Positions 26,791 to 36,950 are shown, counted from the first letter of the stretch. The stretch is DNA of 64,000 nt from Methylocella tundrae (GCF_901905185.1 NZ_CABFMQ020000074.1:1-64000); one strand, 5' to 3'. A program made the numbers and translations. The notes: generated from the sequence alone by a model not told the origin.

Positions 26791-27576
26791 ATGTCCGACT
26801 TCGACCGCAACGCAAGCGCCCGCTGGGGTCAGGGCGTCGCACGGGCAGGTCGCGCCGAAATCGACCAGGGCCTGCGCACCTTTATGCTCGGTGTTTACAA
26901 TAATATGGTGGTGGGCCTCGCCTTGACCGGTTTGGTGGCGCTCGGCGTCAACATGCTCGCAGTCGCCGGCGATTCCTCCCAGGCGGTCGCACAGATGGGC
27001 CGTATCCCGCTGACAGCGTTCGGCGCTGCGATCTACGGCAGCCCGCTGCGTTATGTCCTGATGCTGGCGCCGCTTGCCTTTGTGCTGTTCTTTTCGTTCC
27101 GCATCAACCAGATGTCGGCTTCGTCCGCGCGCGCCCTGTTCTTCGCCTTCGCGGCGGCGATGGGCCTCTCGCTGTCGTCGATTTTGCTGATTTACACCGG
27201 CAATTCCGTCGCCAGGGCTTTCTTCATCACCTCCGCGGCGTTCGGCGGCCTCAGCCTCTACGGCTACACAACGAAGCGTGACCTCTCCGCGATGGGGGCG
27301 TTCCTCGTCATGGGGCTGATCGGTCTCGTCATCGCGAGCGTCGTTAACCTCTTTGTCCAGAGCTCGGCTTTCCAGTTCGGCCTGTCGATCCTCTCGGTCC
27401 TCATCTTCTCGGGCCTCACCGCCTGGGATACGCAGGCGATCAAGGAAATGTATTACGAGAGCGACGGCTACGAGGTCGCGACCAAGAAATCCGTGAATGG
27501 CGCTTTGATGCTTTATCTGGATTTCATCAATATCTTCCAGTCGCTCCTCTACCTCACCGGCAGCAGGAACAATTAG
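26791..27576 (+). CDS. Bax inhibitor-1/YccA-family membrane protein
   Basis: A 261-residue inner-membrane protein with seven predicted hydrophobic helices after a charged N-terminus and the family end signature GLTAWDTQAIKEMYYE near residue 211. Family members are pH-sensitive calcium-leak channels and, in bacteria, can protect FtsH-type proteases or the membrane under stress. The ATG at 26791 follows an AGAGGAAC ribosome site. It stands alone and is closed by the terminator at 27575. Confidence 0.92.
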   Translation: MSDFDRNASARWGQGVARAGRAEIDQGLRTFMLGVYNNMVVGLALTGLVALGVNMLAVAGDSSQAVAQMGRIPLTAFGAAIYGSPLRYVLMLAPLAFVLFFSFRINQMSASSARALFFAFAAAMGLSLSSILLIYTGNSVARAFFITSAAFGGLSLYGYTTKRDLSAMGAFLVMGLIGLVIASVVNLFVQSSAFQFGLSILSVLIFSGLTAWDTQAIKEMYYESDGYEVATKKSVNGALMLYLDFINIFQSLLYLTGSRNN

Positions 27577-27629
27577 GCCCCGCTCGGGCACGGTTAAGGA
27601 AGGCTCCGCGCAAGCGGGGCCTTTTTTAT
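27575..27629 (+). terminator. Rho-independent terminator
   Basis: A 10-bp stem AGGCCCCGCT (27575-27584) with AGCGGGGCCT (27613-27622) around a 28-nt loop, followed by TTTTTATTT. The stem begins inside the stop codon of the BI-1 gene. Confidence 0.85.
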
Positions 27630-27641
27630 TTGGCCCTCGCC

Positions 27642-28568
27642 TTATGGCGGCGGACCGCGTCGCGCCCAGGCCGCCACGAAGAGCGCAAGGCCGAGGATGA
27701 CCCCGATCTGAACCCAGAGAAAGACGAAGGCGTCGGCGCGAACGCCGAGGGGCGGAGCGCCCGGCAACACGTTGCGCAGCATCGGCACGGCGAAGATCAT
27801 CGCTCCGAGGGCGCCGGTCAAGGCCGCTTCGATCTTGCGCGCGCCGAGGAAGACGAGGCCTCCAATCGTCAACGCGCTGGCGGCGAGGAGGATCATTCCG
27901 GCGAAGACGACGAACGCGAAAAGGATCTGCGCGGAAGGGCGCTGCGCCCGCACATGGAGCGACAGCCCCTTGTCGCCAGCTGCGGCGTAGCGAGGGGACA
28001 TTGCGACCTCCCAGCTGGCGATATTCTCCCATGTCCTAAGGCGCAGCGGGACGCTGACCCCGCCGGCGGCGTCCTTGCCCTCGATCGCCCGGATCCGCAA
28101 CGTCCCGTCGTAACGGTCGAGCGGATAATTCTCGAATGGGCCGTCCACGCTGAGCGAAAGCGTCTTCGAAATCGCCGGCTGTCCGGCCTGCAGTGCGATC
28201 TCCTGGACGTCGCCGCCGTCATTCACTTCGACCAGAATGTCCGTTCCGGGCAAGCCGGGAAAGCGCGGGGCGCCGGAGTCGCTTTGGGTTGCAAAGTCGA
28301 GCCGCACCTCGATGGCTTGTCGCGCCGGCTCTACGGCGAGCACCTCGAGGTAAATGTCGAGCGGCGCCCTCGCGTCCGCTTGCCGTTCCCGAAAGACGGA
28401 TTCCGTGGGTTCGGTGAGGTGGTAGAAATCCGAAATCAGGACGGCATAGCCCACGCCGAGGACCGACAGGGCAAGGCACAGCGCCGCAAGACGCAGGCGC
28501 CGGATGCGGGCGGCGGGCGCGGCTTGACCGTCCGGCGGGGCGCCGTCGGGGGTGGGCGATGCTTCCAA
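27642..28568 (-). CDS. DUF4436 membrane protein
   Basis: The 308-residue product has a cytoplasmic lead, one transmembrane segment at about 24-44, a 170-residue beta-rich extracytoplasmic domain (PLDIYLEVLAVEP, ENYPLDRYDGTLRIRA) and three helices at the C-terminus (about 215-300; IFAVPMLRNVLPGAPPLG). The order and the C-terminal signature fit DUF4436, of unknown function. It ends 13 bp after the BI-1 terminator on the other strand and is probably in one operon with DUF2794 downstream of it in genome order but upstream in transcription. Confidence 0.85.
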   Translation of the reverse strand: MEASPTPDGAPPDGQAAPAARIRRLRLAALCLALSVLGVGYAVLISDFYHLTEPTESVFRERQADARAPLDIYLEVLAVEPARQAIEVRLDFATQSDSGAPRFPGLPGTDILVEVNDGGDVQEIALQAGQPAISKTLSLSVDGPFENYPLDRYDGTLRIRAIEGKDAAGGVSVPLRLRTWENIASWEVAMSPRYAAAGDKGLSLHVRAQRPSAQILFAFVVFAGMILLAASALTIGGLVFLGARKIEAALTGALGAMIFAVPMLRNVLPGAPPLGVRADAFVFLWVQIGVILGLALFVAAWARRGPPP

Positions 28569-28573
28569 GTGGT

Positions 28574-29005
28574 CTACCCCGAGACGAGCTTCAGTCTCTT
28601 GTCGAGAATGGCTATCACGCGGCGCAGATCATGGCCACGCTTCAGCACAAGGCCCGTCGTCGCGACGACGCTATAGGCGCCCTGCTTCTTAGCCAGTTTC
28701 GGGGTTTTCTCGATCCTGAACAGGGCGCATTCCGAAGCGCGGCGGTAGATCGAGAACACTGCCTTTTGCGGCGTGAAATCGACGGCGTAATCGCGCCACT
28801 CGCCCTCGGCGACCTTGCGGCCGTAAAGATTTAAGATCTCGCGCAATTCGAACCGGTCGAACGACACCGTCTCTGAGCCATGAACCGGGGGCGCGCCTGC
28901 AACGAGGCGCGGCGAGACGAGAGGAGCGCGGGAGGCGAACGCCTGCACCCTGCCGTCGGTCATGATCGGAAGGCGGCTATCCTCGGCAGGCTCCGGATCA
29001 TTCAT
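28574..29005 (-). CDS. DUF2794 family protein
   Basis: A 143-residue soluble protein with the full DUF2794 block: FDRFELREILNLYGRKVAEGEW at about 50-71, AVFSIYRRASE near 84 and LKRGHDLRRVIAILD at the end. The family is restricted to alphaproteobacteria and has no known function. The gene is transcribed towards DUF4436 with a 5-bp gap, so the two are likely co-transcribed. Confidence 0.9.
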   Translation of the reverse strand: MNDPEPAEDSRLPIMTDGRVQAFASRAPLVSPRLVAGAPPVHGSETVSFDRFELREILNLYGRKVAEGEWRDYAVDFTPQKAVFSIYRRASECALFRIEKTPKLAKKQGAYSVVATTGLVLKRGHDLRRVIAILDKRLKLVSG

Positions 29006-29350
29006 GCGTTTTGCTGCTCACGGCCAGGAATGGGCGGCATCATCGCGCGCTGATTAGGGCAGGGCAAGGCCTATCTTGACGCTTATGCGACAGATCTGGC
29101 GCAGCCGTTTTCCACGCTCGCGGCACTTGCATCGAAGCTGCGCAAAGGCAATATCAGCGCCTTGCGGGGCCGCGCGCGCCGCCAAGGAGCGGGCGTGGCT
29201 TATTTACGCGCCTCCATTCGACGTGATGCCGAAAAGTTGCCGACTTTTCGGACCCGTATCATGCGTCAGAGCAAAGGCTTAAAGAGCAAAATGCGATTTG
29301 GCGCATTCTGCTCCGAACGGTAATTGATTTTGAGGAAAGAGTCGCTCGTC
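29006..29350. other. htpG upstream region with repeat (29225-29265) and hairpin (29284-29313)
   Basis: About 345 bp separating divergent DUF2794 and htpG. A family B palindrome occupies 29225-29265 (CCGAAAAGT hairpin, compare 13-35). A further imperfect hairpin, GAGCA-A-AATGCG with its complement, covers 29284-29313, 37 bp before the htpG start. No sigma-32 promoter could be placed with confidence. Confidence 0.65.
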
Positions 29351-31324
29351 ATGTCAGAAGCTGCTGGTCAATCCCAATCCTTTCAGGCACAGCCTTTTCA
29401 GGCCGATGTCGCCAGGCTGCTCCATCTCATGGTGCATTCGATCTATTCGGACCGCGATATTTTTCTGCGCGAATTGCTGTCCAACGCCGCCGACGCCTGT
29501 GAGAAATTGCGTTACGAGGCGCTTGCCGATCCTGCCCTCGCGAAGCAGCCGTTCAACATCACGATTGGCGTCGACAAGGATGCCGGAACCCTCGCGATCG
29601 AGGACAATGGCGTTGGCATGACGCGCGAGGACCTCGCCGATTCGCTCGGCACGATTGCGCGTTCCGGCACCCGCGCCTTTCTCGACCGGCTTGGCGCGAG
29701 GCCCGAAAGCGGCGAACTGTCCCCGCAAGAAGCCGAGGACGTGCGAGAGACCGAGCTGGAGAGCAAAGGCGGGGCCCATGTGGACCTTATCGGCCAATTC
29801 GGCATCGGCTTCTATTCGGCCTTCATGGTCGCCGATCGTGTCGAGGTCTTCTCCCGGCGCGCCGGATCGGACGAGGCTTTCGTCTGGAGTTCCGACGGCA
29901 AGGGGTCTTTTACCATTACGCCGCTCGACCTCGACCATGCGCCGGAGCATGGGACACGGGTCGTGCTTCATCTGACCGAGGCCTCCAAAGACTATCTCGA
30001 CGCGTACAAGATCGAAGGGATCGTGCGTGAACATTCAAGCGCGCTCGCTGCGCCGATCGAACTCGTCGAATCGCCAGGCGCCGAGCCGCGCCGGCTTAGC
30101 GATGGCCAGGCGCTCTGGACGAAGCCCAAGAGCGCTATCACGGCGGAAGAATACGCTGATTTCTATCATACGCTCGCCGGCCAGTTCGACGCCCCGGCCC
30201 TGACCATCCATTGGCGCGCGGAAGGGCGTCACGAATACACGGTTCTCGCCTTCGTGCCGTCCTCGCGCCCGTTCGATCTCTTCAATCCCGAGCGTCATGG
30301 CCGCGCCAGGCTTTATGTCCGCCATGTTCTGATCACCGACGACGCCGACGTCCTGCCAAGATGGCTGCGCTTCGTGCGGCTTGTCGTCGATTCCGCCGAT
30401 CTTCCGCTGAACGTCTCGCGTGAGATGATCCAGGAAAGCCCGGTCTTTGGCGCGATCAAGAAGGGCGTCGCCAACAAGATCCTGCACGAACTCACAAAGC
30501 TTGCCGAAAATGATTCCGCCAAATTCGACGACGTCTGGAAGCATTTTGGCGTCGTATTGAAAGAGGGACTCTATGAGGAGCCGGAAAAGCGCGACGCTTT
30601 GTTCGCGCTGGCGCGCTTTGCGAGTTCGTCCCACCCCGAGGGCGGGCGCACGCTGAAGGACTATATCGCCGGCCTCAAGGAAAATCAGACGGCGATCTAT
30701 TATCTCCTTGGCGATGATCTGAAACGGCTCGCGGCGAGCCCCCAGCTCGAAGGATTTGCCGCTCGCGGCGTCGAGGTTTTGCTCCTGCCAGATCCGATTG
30801 ACGCCTTCTGGGTCTCGACCGCCGTCGGATATGAGGGCAAGCCTTTCAAATCCGTAACGCAGGGCGCAGCCGACATCGCCTCGATCCCGCTGCTCGACGC
30901 CGCGGCCGGCGAAGCCCCCGAGGCGCAGCCGCCAGCCGGCCTCGCGGCTCTTTTCGCGCTGATGAAACAGACCCTTGAAGACTCCGTGGCCGAGGTGCGC
31001 GCGTCCGATAGGCTGGCGCAGAGCCCAGCCTGCCTCATCGCGCCGGACCGCGGCCCTGACCGGCGGCTCGAACAACTGCTTGCCGAACATGGTCAGCTCG
31101 GCGCAGCGACGAAGCCGATTCTTGAGATCAATCCCAAACATCCTCTGATCCAGGCGCTGGCGTCCCTTGTCGGTTCGCCCGACAGGCAGAAGATTGAGGA
31201 CATCACCTGGCTGATCTTCGACGAGGCCCGCCTGATGGAAGGCGAAAAGCCGGCCAATGCGCCGGAATTCGCCACCCGATTGACTCGGATTCTGCTCGAG
31301 GCGGCGGGGCGTTCGGCGGCGTGA
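29351..31324 (+). CDS. htpG: Molecular chaperone HtpG (Hsp90)
   Basis: The 657-residue protein has the GHKL ATPase signatures ELLSNAADACEKLRYEA, DNGVGM and GTIARSGT in its N-terminal domain (1-230), a middle domain (to about 510) and the dimerisation domain. It is a little longer than E. coli HtpG (624), as in other alphaproteobacteria. It refolds client proteins in the cytoplasm. TTG at 29324 would extend it, but the ATG at 29351 matches the family start and follows GAGGAAAG. It is followed 34 bp later by prmC, unlike the usual prfA-prmC order. Confidence 0.95.
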   Translation: MSEAAGQSQSFQAQPFQADVARLLHLMVHSIYSDRDIFLRELLSNAADACEKLRYEALADPALAKQPFNITIGVDKDAGTLAIEDNGVGMTREDLADSLGTIARSGTRAFLDRLGARPESGELSPQEAEDVRETELESKGGAHVDLIGQFGIGFYSAFMVADRVEVFSRRAGSDEAFVWSSDGKGSFTITPLDLDHAPEHGTRVVLHLTEASKDYLDAYKIEGIVREHSSALAAPIELVESPGAEPRRLSDGQALWTKPKSAITAEEYADFYHTLAGQFDAPALTIHWRAEGRHEYTVLAFVPSSRPFDLFNPERHGRARLYVRHVLITDDADVLPRWLRFVRLVVDSADLPLNVSREMIQESPVFGAIKKGVANKILHELTKLAENDSAKFDDVWKHFGVVLKEGLYEEPEKRDALFALARFASSSHPEGGRTLKDYIAGLKENQTAIYYLLGDDLKRLAASPQLEGFAARGVEVLLLPDPIDAFWVSTAVGYEGKPFKSVTQGAADIASIPLLDAAAGEAPEAQPPAGLAALFALMKQTLEDSVAEVRASDRLAQSPACLIAPDRGPDRRLEQLLAEHGQLGAATKPILEINPKHPLIQALASLVGSPDRQKIEDITWLIFDEARLMEGEKPANAPEFATRLTRILLEAAGRSAA

Positions 31325-31358
31325 GGGCGTTGAAGCGCAAAAAGGGGCGCTTGCCGCG

Positions 31359-32249
31359 GTGAAATCGGACAGCGCCTTTGGATTCGACGCTGCGACGCCG
31401 CGCGATGAGGCGCGGCGCATTTTGGCCCGCGCCTTCGCCGATGGCGAGATTGCGTCCGCCGAACTTGATGCGCGCGTCCTGCTCTGCGCGGCATTGGGGA
31501 TCGATCACGCGGGACTTGTGCGCGATCCCAACGCGCCCCTCGGCCAAGGCGCGGATCGTCTCAAGACCCTCGCCTCGCGGCGTCTCGGCAGGGAGCCGGT
31601 TTCCCGAATCCTCGGGTACCGGGAATTTTGGGGCGCGCGATTCGCGCTGGGCTCGGCGACCCTTGATCCGCGCCCAGACACGGAAACCCTGATTGAGGCC
31701 GTGCTCGATCATTTTGCCGGGAATATCGAGGGAAGCTGGCGCATCCTTGATCTCGGCGCGGGCTCTGGCGCCATTCTGAGCGCTCTGCTGCAAGGCCTGC
31801 CGGGCGCGTTTGGCGTCGGAGTCGACCTTTCGCCAGCCGCCTGCGCCGTGGCGAGCAGCAATCTTTCCGCGCATGGGCTGGGCTCTCGCGGACAAATCAT
31901 CTGTGGCGACTGGGCGTCTGCTTTGAGCGCGCGCTTCGATTGCATCGTCTCCAACCCACCCTATATAGCGAGCAGCGAGATCGAAAGCCTCGCGCCGGAA
32001 GTGCGTGTTTATGATCCGCGTCTGGCGCTCGACGGCGGCGAAGATGGGCTCGCGGCCTTTCGCGCCATCGTCCCCGCAGCCGCGTCGCTGCTCGCCCCTC
32101 GGGGCGTCGTCGCACTGGAGTTTGGCGAGGGGCAAGGGGATGCGGTCGCGGCCTTGCTTCGAGAGGCTTCTTTTTCGAATTTCAAGTTCCGACTTGACCT
32201 CGGCGGTCGCGAACGTATTATTTTGGCAAGCGAGCTGACCTCGGCCTGA
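31359..32249 (+). CDS. prmC: Peptide chain release factor N5-glutamine methyltransferase
   Basis: A 296-residue class I methyltransferase with the S-adenosylmethionine loop DLGAGSGAIL near residue 130 and the catalytic NPPY at residue 198. It methylates the GGQ glutamine of RF1 and RF2. It starts with GTG at 31359, 34 bp after htpG, with weak ribosome-site similarity. The next gene is the DUF4167 protein, a conserved neighbour in Hyphomicrobiales; the expected release factor gene prfA is not upstream here. Confidence 0.95.
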   Translation: MKSDSAFGFDAATPRDEARRILARAFADGEIASAELDARVLLCAALGIDHAGLVRDPNAPLGQGADRLKTLASRRLGREPVSRILGYREFWGARFALGSATLDPRPDTETLIEAVLDHFAGNIEGSWRILDLGAGSGAILSALLQGLPGAFGVGVDLSPAACAVASSNLSAHGLGSRGQIICGDWASALSARFDCIVSNPPYIASSEIESLAPEVRVYDPRLALDGGEDGLAAFRAIVPAAASLLAPRGVVALEFGEGQGDAVAALLREASFSNFKFRLDLGGRERIILASELTSA

Positions 32250-32670
32250 TCGCACTTCGGACGCAGCAAATTGTCGCTTGGAGATATTTTCTAAAAGCCC
32301 TTGGCGTTTCATTCGAAAGCGGCTAGTTTCACGGAATAAGGATTGCCTTTTCGCTCCTGTAAAGCTGCGGTTAGCGTCGAGATCCACCTGTCCTCGCATA
32401 ATACGCAGTGTGTGAACGTGGTGAGCCCGCTTCCGGCTAAGCTGAGACGCTCGGCGAAACCGAGGTAACGTCCCCCAAGCTCCAAGATCCTGGCTATACA
32501 GGGTCTAGGATTGATGCCACGGAAGCTCCGTGAGTATCGTCACCGGCTGGAGAGCCCAAACAACTGCTCGCGCCTTAACTCTTTGAAAAATGGTTCGATA
32601 AGGACCGTGACGACTCGCCGATAAGGCGATGCTCGGGGGTCGCGACTACGGCGCCACTCAAGGATCATCG
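32250..32670. other. Long leader region before DUF4167
   Basis: About 420 bp with no gene. A CACGGA-AGC-TCCGTG hairpin lies at 32518-32532, and a TTGAAA near 32583 could be a -35 element, but no matching -10 was found. No RNA gene is recognised. Confidence 0.5.
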
Positions 32671-33750
32671 ATGAGACCAGGACAGAACAACAAACGCATG
32701 CGCGGTCGACCTAACAGTAATCGCAAAGGGCCGAACCCTTTGACGCGCTCCTATGAATCGAGTGGTCCGGACGTCAAAATTCGCGGCACCGCACATCATA
32801 TCGGCGAGAAATATCTGCAATTGGCGCGCGACGCGCAGTCCTCGGGGGATCCCGTCACGGCGGAGAGCTATCTCCAGCACGCCGAACATTATTTCCGGCT
32901 CATCGCGGTGGCCCAACAGGCGCAGCAGCAGAGCGCCGCCGGCTACCAGCGCCAGCCGGGCGACGCCATCGCCGACGAGACCGACGATGGAGACGATTTT
33001 ACCGGTATTCCAGACCGGTTCGCTTCGCCGCCGGAGCGCTTCGCAGCGCCGCAGCCGGCTTTCGCGCCGCAGCCGCAATCCGGCAATCCGCAACAGCCTC
33101 AGGATCGCGGCTTTTATGGAAGCGGCGGCGGCAACGCTGAAAAGCAGGGATTTGAACGGCCGGAGCGTGGTCCGCGTCAGGAGCGGGCGCCCTATCAGGA
33201 AAGATCCTATCAGGATCGCCCTTATTCCGAACGCAGTAGCCAGGATCGCAGCCAGGACCGCGGCGGCCAGGACCGCGGTGGACAAGAGCGGTATGGTTCG
33301 GATCGCGGTGGTCCGTCCAGAGAGCAGGGCTCGCGCGGCGAGCCGGCGTCCGGCCACGCGCCGGGACGCGACGCTCCGGGGCGCGAGCAGGAAAGCCGGG
33401 CGTCGCGCGGTGGCCGCAGCCAGCGTGATTTTCGTGGCGAGGCCCCGCGCGAGCAGCGCGGCGACAGGGCGCCGGTCGATGATGGCGAACCCAAAGGCCT
33501 TCCTGCATTCATAACCGCGCCGGTCCGCGCCGTGTCCGACGCATTAAGTGAACCGCTCGAAGCAAACGCCAGCGTTGAAACGCTGAACCCCATCGGCGAC
33601 GGCCACTCGGATGCTGAGCGCGAGCCGAACGGCTTTCACCTGCGGCCGCGGCGCCGGCGTCGCAGCAAGGCGGAGATGGCGATCGATTCGGCCTCCGCTG
33701 ATGATTCCAATCACGCGGAAAGCAGCGCGAAAGACCCTGTCGGAGATTGA
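32671..33750 (+). CDS. DUF4167 protein with disordered charged C-terminus
   Basis: The 359-residue protein has an N-terminal DUF4167 domain (RPGQNNKRMRGR start; HHIGEKYLQLARDAQSSGD; ESYLQHAEHYFRLI) of about 90 residues, then a long low-complexity region rich in Arg, Gln, Asp, Glu and Gly with repeated YQDR, QDRGGQDRGGQ units, and a basic end RRRRRSKAE. The ATG at 32671 matches the family; TTG further upstream is not needed. The DUF4167 block resembles RNA-associated proteins, and the repeats are typical of condensate-forming tails. Downstream of prmC and upstream of clpB, as in most Hyphomicrobiales. Confidence 0.9.
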   Translation: MRPGQNNKRMRGRPNSNRKGPNPLTRSYESSGPDVKIRGTAHHIGEKYLQLARDAQSSGDPVTAESYLQHAEHYFRLIAVAQQAQQQSAAGYQRQPGDAIADETDDGDDFTGIPDRFASPPERFAAPQPAFAPQPQSGNPQQPQDRGFYGSGGGNAEKQGFERPERGPRQERAPYQERSYQDRPYSERSSQDRSQDRGGQDRGGQERYGSDRGGPSREQGSRGEPASGHAPGRDAPGREQESRASRGGRSQRDFRGEAPREQRGDRAPVDDGEPKGLPAFITAPVRAVSDALSEPLEANASVETLNPIGDGHSDAEREPNGFHLRPRRRRRSKAEMAIDSASADDSNHAESSAKDPVGD

Positions 33751-33846
33751 CGCGCGAGAGATTTTATCAATCTTAAGGGCCAAGGTCTTGCGCTCGCCGG
33801 ATTATGGTGTTTCCGTTTCAATGTTGGGACGGAAACAGGTGAAGCC

Positions 33847-34101
33847 ATGATCTCCAAAGCAATGCTCGCCGCCTTGGGAATTTCTCTTTCGCTGACGTCA
33901 TTCGAGGCTCAGGCTTTGCCGAGCGCCCCGTCGCCGCTGCCGCCGTCTTCCGAGACAATTTTGATTCGGGGCGGCTGCGGATTAGGCTGGCATCGAGGGC
34001 CTTGGGGCGGTTGCCGTCCGAATGGCTATTGGCGGCGGCCGGGGCCGCGTTGCTGGTGGCGGGGGACGCCTTGGGGACCGCGCCGCGTCTGCGCGTGGTG
34101 A
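33847..34101 (+). CDS. Small secreted GCG_CRPN-motif protein
   Basis: An 84-residue product with a signal peptide (cleavage after AQA near residue 23) followed by Pro-rich residues and the defining motif GCGLGWHRGPWGGCRPNGY (about 43-61), then a Trp/Arg/Pro-rich tail that ends at VCAW. Such GCG_CRPN proteins are small, Cys-bearing and exported; the two Cys in the motif may join by a disulfide. Function is unknown. The gene lies between DUF4167 and clpB and has an AGGTGAAG ribosome site. Confidence 0.85.
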   Translation: MISKAMLAALGISLSLTSFEAQALPSAPSPLPPSSETILIRGGCGLGWHRGPWGGCRPNGYWRRPGPRCWWRGTPWGPRRVCAW

Positions 34102-34355
34102 CGGCTCCGTCGTAGTCGCGTCCGTGAATGCAAAGATGAAAGCGACCTCGCCGTGGCGGCTGAGGCCGCTTCCGGTGGGCCTGACCGTTGTGGCGTAAGC
34201 GATTTCTGCGCCGCATCATTTTTTCTGAAGGCGAATAACCTTCCGCCCAGGCTTTTTTTTCCTACATTTGACTCAAGCAACCTGGGTAGCCAGACGAATT
34301 GAGTTAAGCCGCCAATGCCCGCCGACGGGTGCTTTTGCGGGGGAGACATACAGCC

Positions 34356-36950
34356 ATGAATTTTGAGAAATACACCGAGAGAGCGCGGGGCTTCGTGCAG
34401 AGCGCGCAGTCCCTCGCCATGCGCGAAGGACACCAGCAGTTCACACCCGAGCATCTGCTGAAGGTGCTGCTCGACGACGAACAGGGTCTCGCGGGCGGGC
34501 TCATCGACAAGGCGGGGGGGCGCTCGCGCGATGCGCTGGTCGCAACCGATCTCGCTTTGGGGAAATTGCCCAAAGTCGAAGGATCCGGCGCGGGTCAGGT
34601 TTATCTGACGCCTGCGCTTGCGCGTCTCTTCGACAATGCGGAGAAGATCGCCGAGAAGGCGGGCGACTCCTATGTGACGGTGGAGCGTCTGTTGCTCGCG
34701 CTCGCGATGGAGAAGAACACCGAGGCGGGGAAAATTCTCGAAAAGGCCGGCGTCAATCCGCAGAACCTCAACAAGGCGATCGAGGAATTGCGCAAGGGCC
34801 GCACCGCCGACAATGCGACTGCGGAAAACGCCTATGACGCCCTGAAGAAATATACGCGCGATCTGACGGAAGCCGCCCGCACGGGCAAGCTCGATCCGGT
34901 GATCGGCCGCGACGAGGAAATCCGCCGCACCATTCAGGTTCTGTCGCGCCGCACCAAGAACAATCCCGTGCTCATCGGCGAACCCGGCGTCGGCAAGACC
35001 GCGATCGTGGAAGGCCTGGCGTTGCGCATCGTCAATGGCGACGTGCCGGAAAGCCTGCGCGACAAGAAACTGCTGGCGCTCGATATGGGATCACTGATCG
35101 CCGGCGCCAAATATCGCGGCGAGTTTGAAGAGCGGCTGAAAGGCATTCTGACCGAAGTCACCGCCGCGGCCGGGGGCATTATCCTCTTCATCGACGAGAT
35201 GCATACGCTGGTCGGCGCCGGCAAGGCCGATGGCGCGATGGACGCCTCGAATCTTTTGAAGCCCGCCCTCGCGCGCGGCGAATTGCATTGCGTCGGCGCC
35301 ACGACGCTGGACGAATATCGCAAGCACGTCGAGAAAGACGCGGCGCTGGCGAGGCGTTTCCAGCCCGTCTTTGTCTCTGAGCCGACGGTCGCGGATACGA
35401 TTTCGATTTTGCGCGGCCTCAAGGAAAAATATGAGCTGCACCACGGCGTGCGCATCACCGATGGCGCGATTGTCGCGGCGGCGACGCTGTCGCACCGCTA
35501 CATCGCGGACCGGTTCTTGCCCGACAAAGCCATTGATCTCATCGACGAGGCCAGCGCCCGCCTGCGCATGGCGATCGATTCGAAGCCCGAGGAGCTGGAT
35601 GAACTCGATCGCCGCATCATCCAGCTGAAAATCGAGCAGGAAGCCCTGAAAAAGGAGACCGACACGGCCTCGAAGGAGCGGCTCGTCAAGCTCGAGTCAG
35701 AACTCGCGGAGTTGCAGGAAAAATCCGACGCGCTGACCGCGCGCTGGCACGCCGAGAAGGACAAGCTCGGCTCCGAGCAGAAGCTGAAGGAGCAACTCGA
35801 GACCGCCCGCAACGAACTGGTGCAGGCGCAGCGCCGCGGCGAATATCAGCGCGCCGGCGAATTGACCTATGGCGTCATTCCGGACCTCGAACGCAAGCTC
35901 GCCGAGATCGAATCGAAGCGCGGCGGCGTCCTCGTCGAAGAGGCGGTGACGCCGGAACATATCGCGCAGGTCGTCTCGCGCTGGACGGGCATTCCGGTCG
36001 ACAAGATGCTCGAGGGCGAGCGTGACAAATTGCTGAAGATGGAGGAGGTGCTGAGCTCTCGCGTCGTCGGCCAGGCCGAGGCCGTGAAAGCGGTTTCGAC
36101 CGCGGTTCGACGCGCGCGGGCGGGGCTTCAGGACCCGAACCGTCCGATAGGCTCCTTTATGTTCCTTGGGCCGACGGGCGTCGGCAAGACCGAACTGACC
36201 AAGGCCCTCGCAGCTTTCCTGTTCGACGATGAGAACGCGCTGCTGCGCATCGACATGTCGGAATATATGGAAAAGCATTCGGTGGCGCGGCTGATCGGGG
36301 CGCCGCCCGGCTATGTCGGCTATGAGGAAGGCGGGGCTTTGACGGAGGCGGTGCGCCGCCGCCCCTATCAGGTCGTGCTTTTCGACGAGATCGAGAAAGC
36401 GCACCCCGACGTCTTCAACATCCTGCTGCAGGTTCTGGACGACGGCCGCCTGACGGACGGGCAGGGGCGCACGGTGGATTTCCGCAATGTGCTGATCATC
36501 ATGACGTCGAATCTGGGCTCTGAATTCCTGGTGCTTCAGAAGGACGGCGAGGATTCGGGCGCCGTTCATGATGAGGTGATGCAGGTGGTGCGGGCGCATT
36601 TCAGGCCTGAATTCCTGAACCGCGTCGACGAAATCATCCTGTTCCATCGCCTGCGCCGCGAGGATATGGGGGCGATCGTCGAGATCCAGCTGAAACGCCT
36701 CGCCAAGCTGCTGGAGGATCGCAAGATCGAGTTGGAATTGACGCCCGCGGCGCGGTCTTGGCTGGCGGAAAAGGGCTATGATCCAGCCTATGGCGCGCGG
36801 CCCCTGAAGCGCGTCATCCAGAAGAACGTGCAGGACCCTTTGGCCGAACTGATCCTCTCCGGCAAGGTGCATGATGGCGAGCGCGTTCGCATCGGCGCGG
36901 ATGAGACCGGCCTGCTGATCGGCGAAGACGCGATCCAGGCGGCGGCGTAG
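34356..36950 (+). CDS. clpB: ATP-dependent chaperone ClpB (disaggregase)
   Basis: An 864-residue Hsp104/ClpB: N-domain (1-145), AAA1 with [15 protein letters not shown] near residue 205, the coiled-coil middle domain (about 400-530, long EL/EK heptads) and AAA2 with [15 protein letters not shown] near 605. The length matches E. coli ClpB (857). With DnaK it pulls proteins out of aggregates. The ATG at 34356 follows GGGGGAGA and begins with [13 protein letters not shown], the family start. It is the last gene of the prmC-DUF4167-clpB order. No strong terminator was seen. Confidence 0.96.
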   Translation: MNFEKYTERARGFVQSAQSLAMREGHQQFTPEHLLKVLLDDEQGLAGGLIDKAGGRSRDALVATDLALGKLPKVEGSGAGQVYLTPALARLFDNAEKIAEKAGDSYVTVERLLLALAMEKNTEAGKILEKAGVNPQNLNKAIEELRKGRTADNATAENAYDALKKYTRDLTEAARTGKLDPVIGRDEEIRRTIQVLSRRTKNNPVLIGEPGVGKTAIVEGLALRIVNGDVPESLRDKKLLALDMGSLIAGAKYRGEFEERLKGILTEVTAAAGGIILFIDEMHTLVGAGKADGAMDASNLLKPALARGELHCVGATTLDEYRKHVEKDAALARRFQPVFVSEPTVADTISILRGLKEKYELHHGVRITDGAIVAAATLSHRYIADRFLPDKAIDLIDEASARLRMAIDSKPEELDELDRRIIQLKIEQEALKKETDTASKERLVKLESELAELQEKSDALTARWHAEKDKLGSEQKLKEQLETARNELVQAQRRGEYQRAGELTYGVIPDLERKLAEIESKRGGVLVEEAVTPEHIAQVVSRWTGIPVDKMLEGERDKLLKMEEVLSSRVVGQAEAVKAVSTAVRRARAGLQDPNRPIGSFMFLGPTGVGKTELTKALAAFLFDDENALLRIDMSEYMEKHSVARLIGAPPGYVGYEEGGALTEAVRRRPYQVVLFDEIEKAHPDVFNILLQVLDDGRLTDGQGRTVDFRNVLIIMTSNLGSEFLVLQKDGEDSGAVHDEVMQVVRAHFRPEFLNRVDEIILFHRLRREDMGAIVEIQLKRLAKLLEDRKIELELTPAARSWLAEKGYDPAYGARPLKRVIQKNVQDPLAELILSGKVHDGERVRIGADETGLLIGEDAIQAAA

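Noticed and set aside
30035..31420. 461-codon minus-strand frame opposite htpG and prmC
   Set aside because: Spans two real genes and reads as reversed coding sequence.
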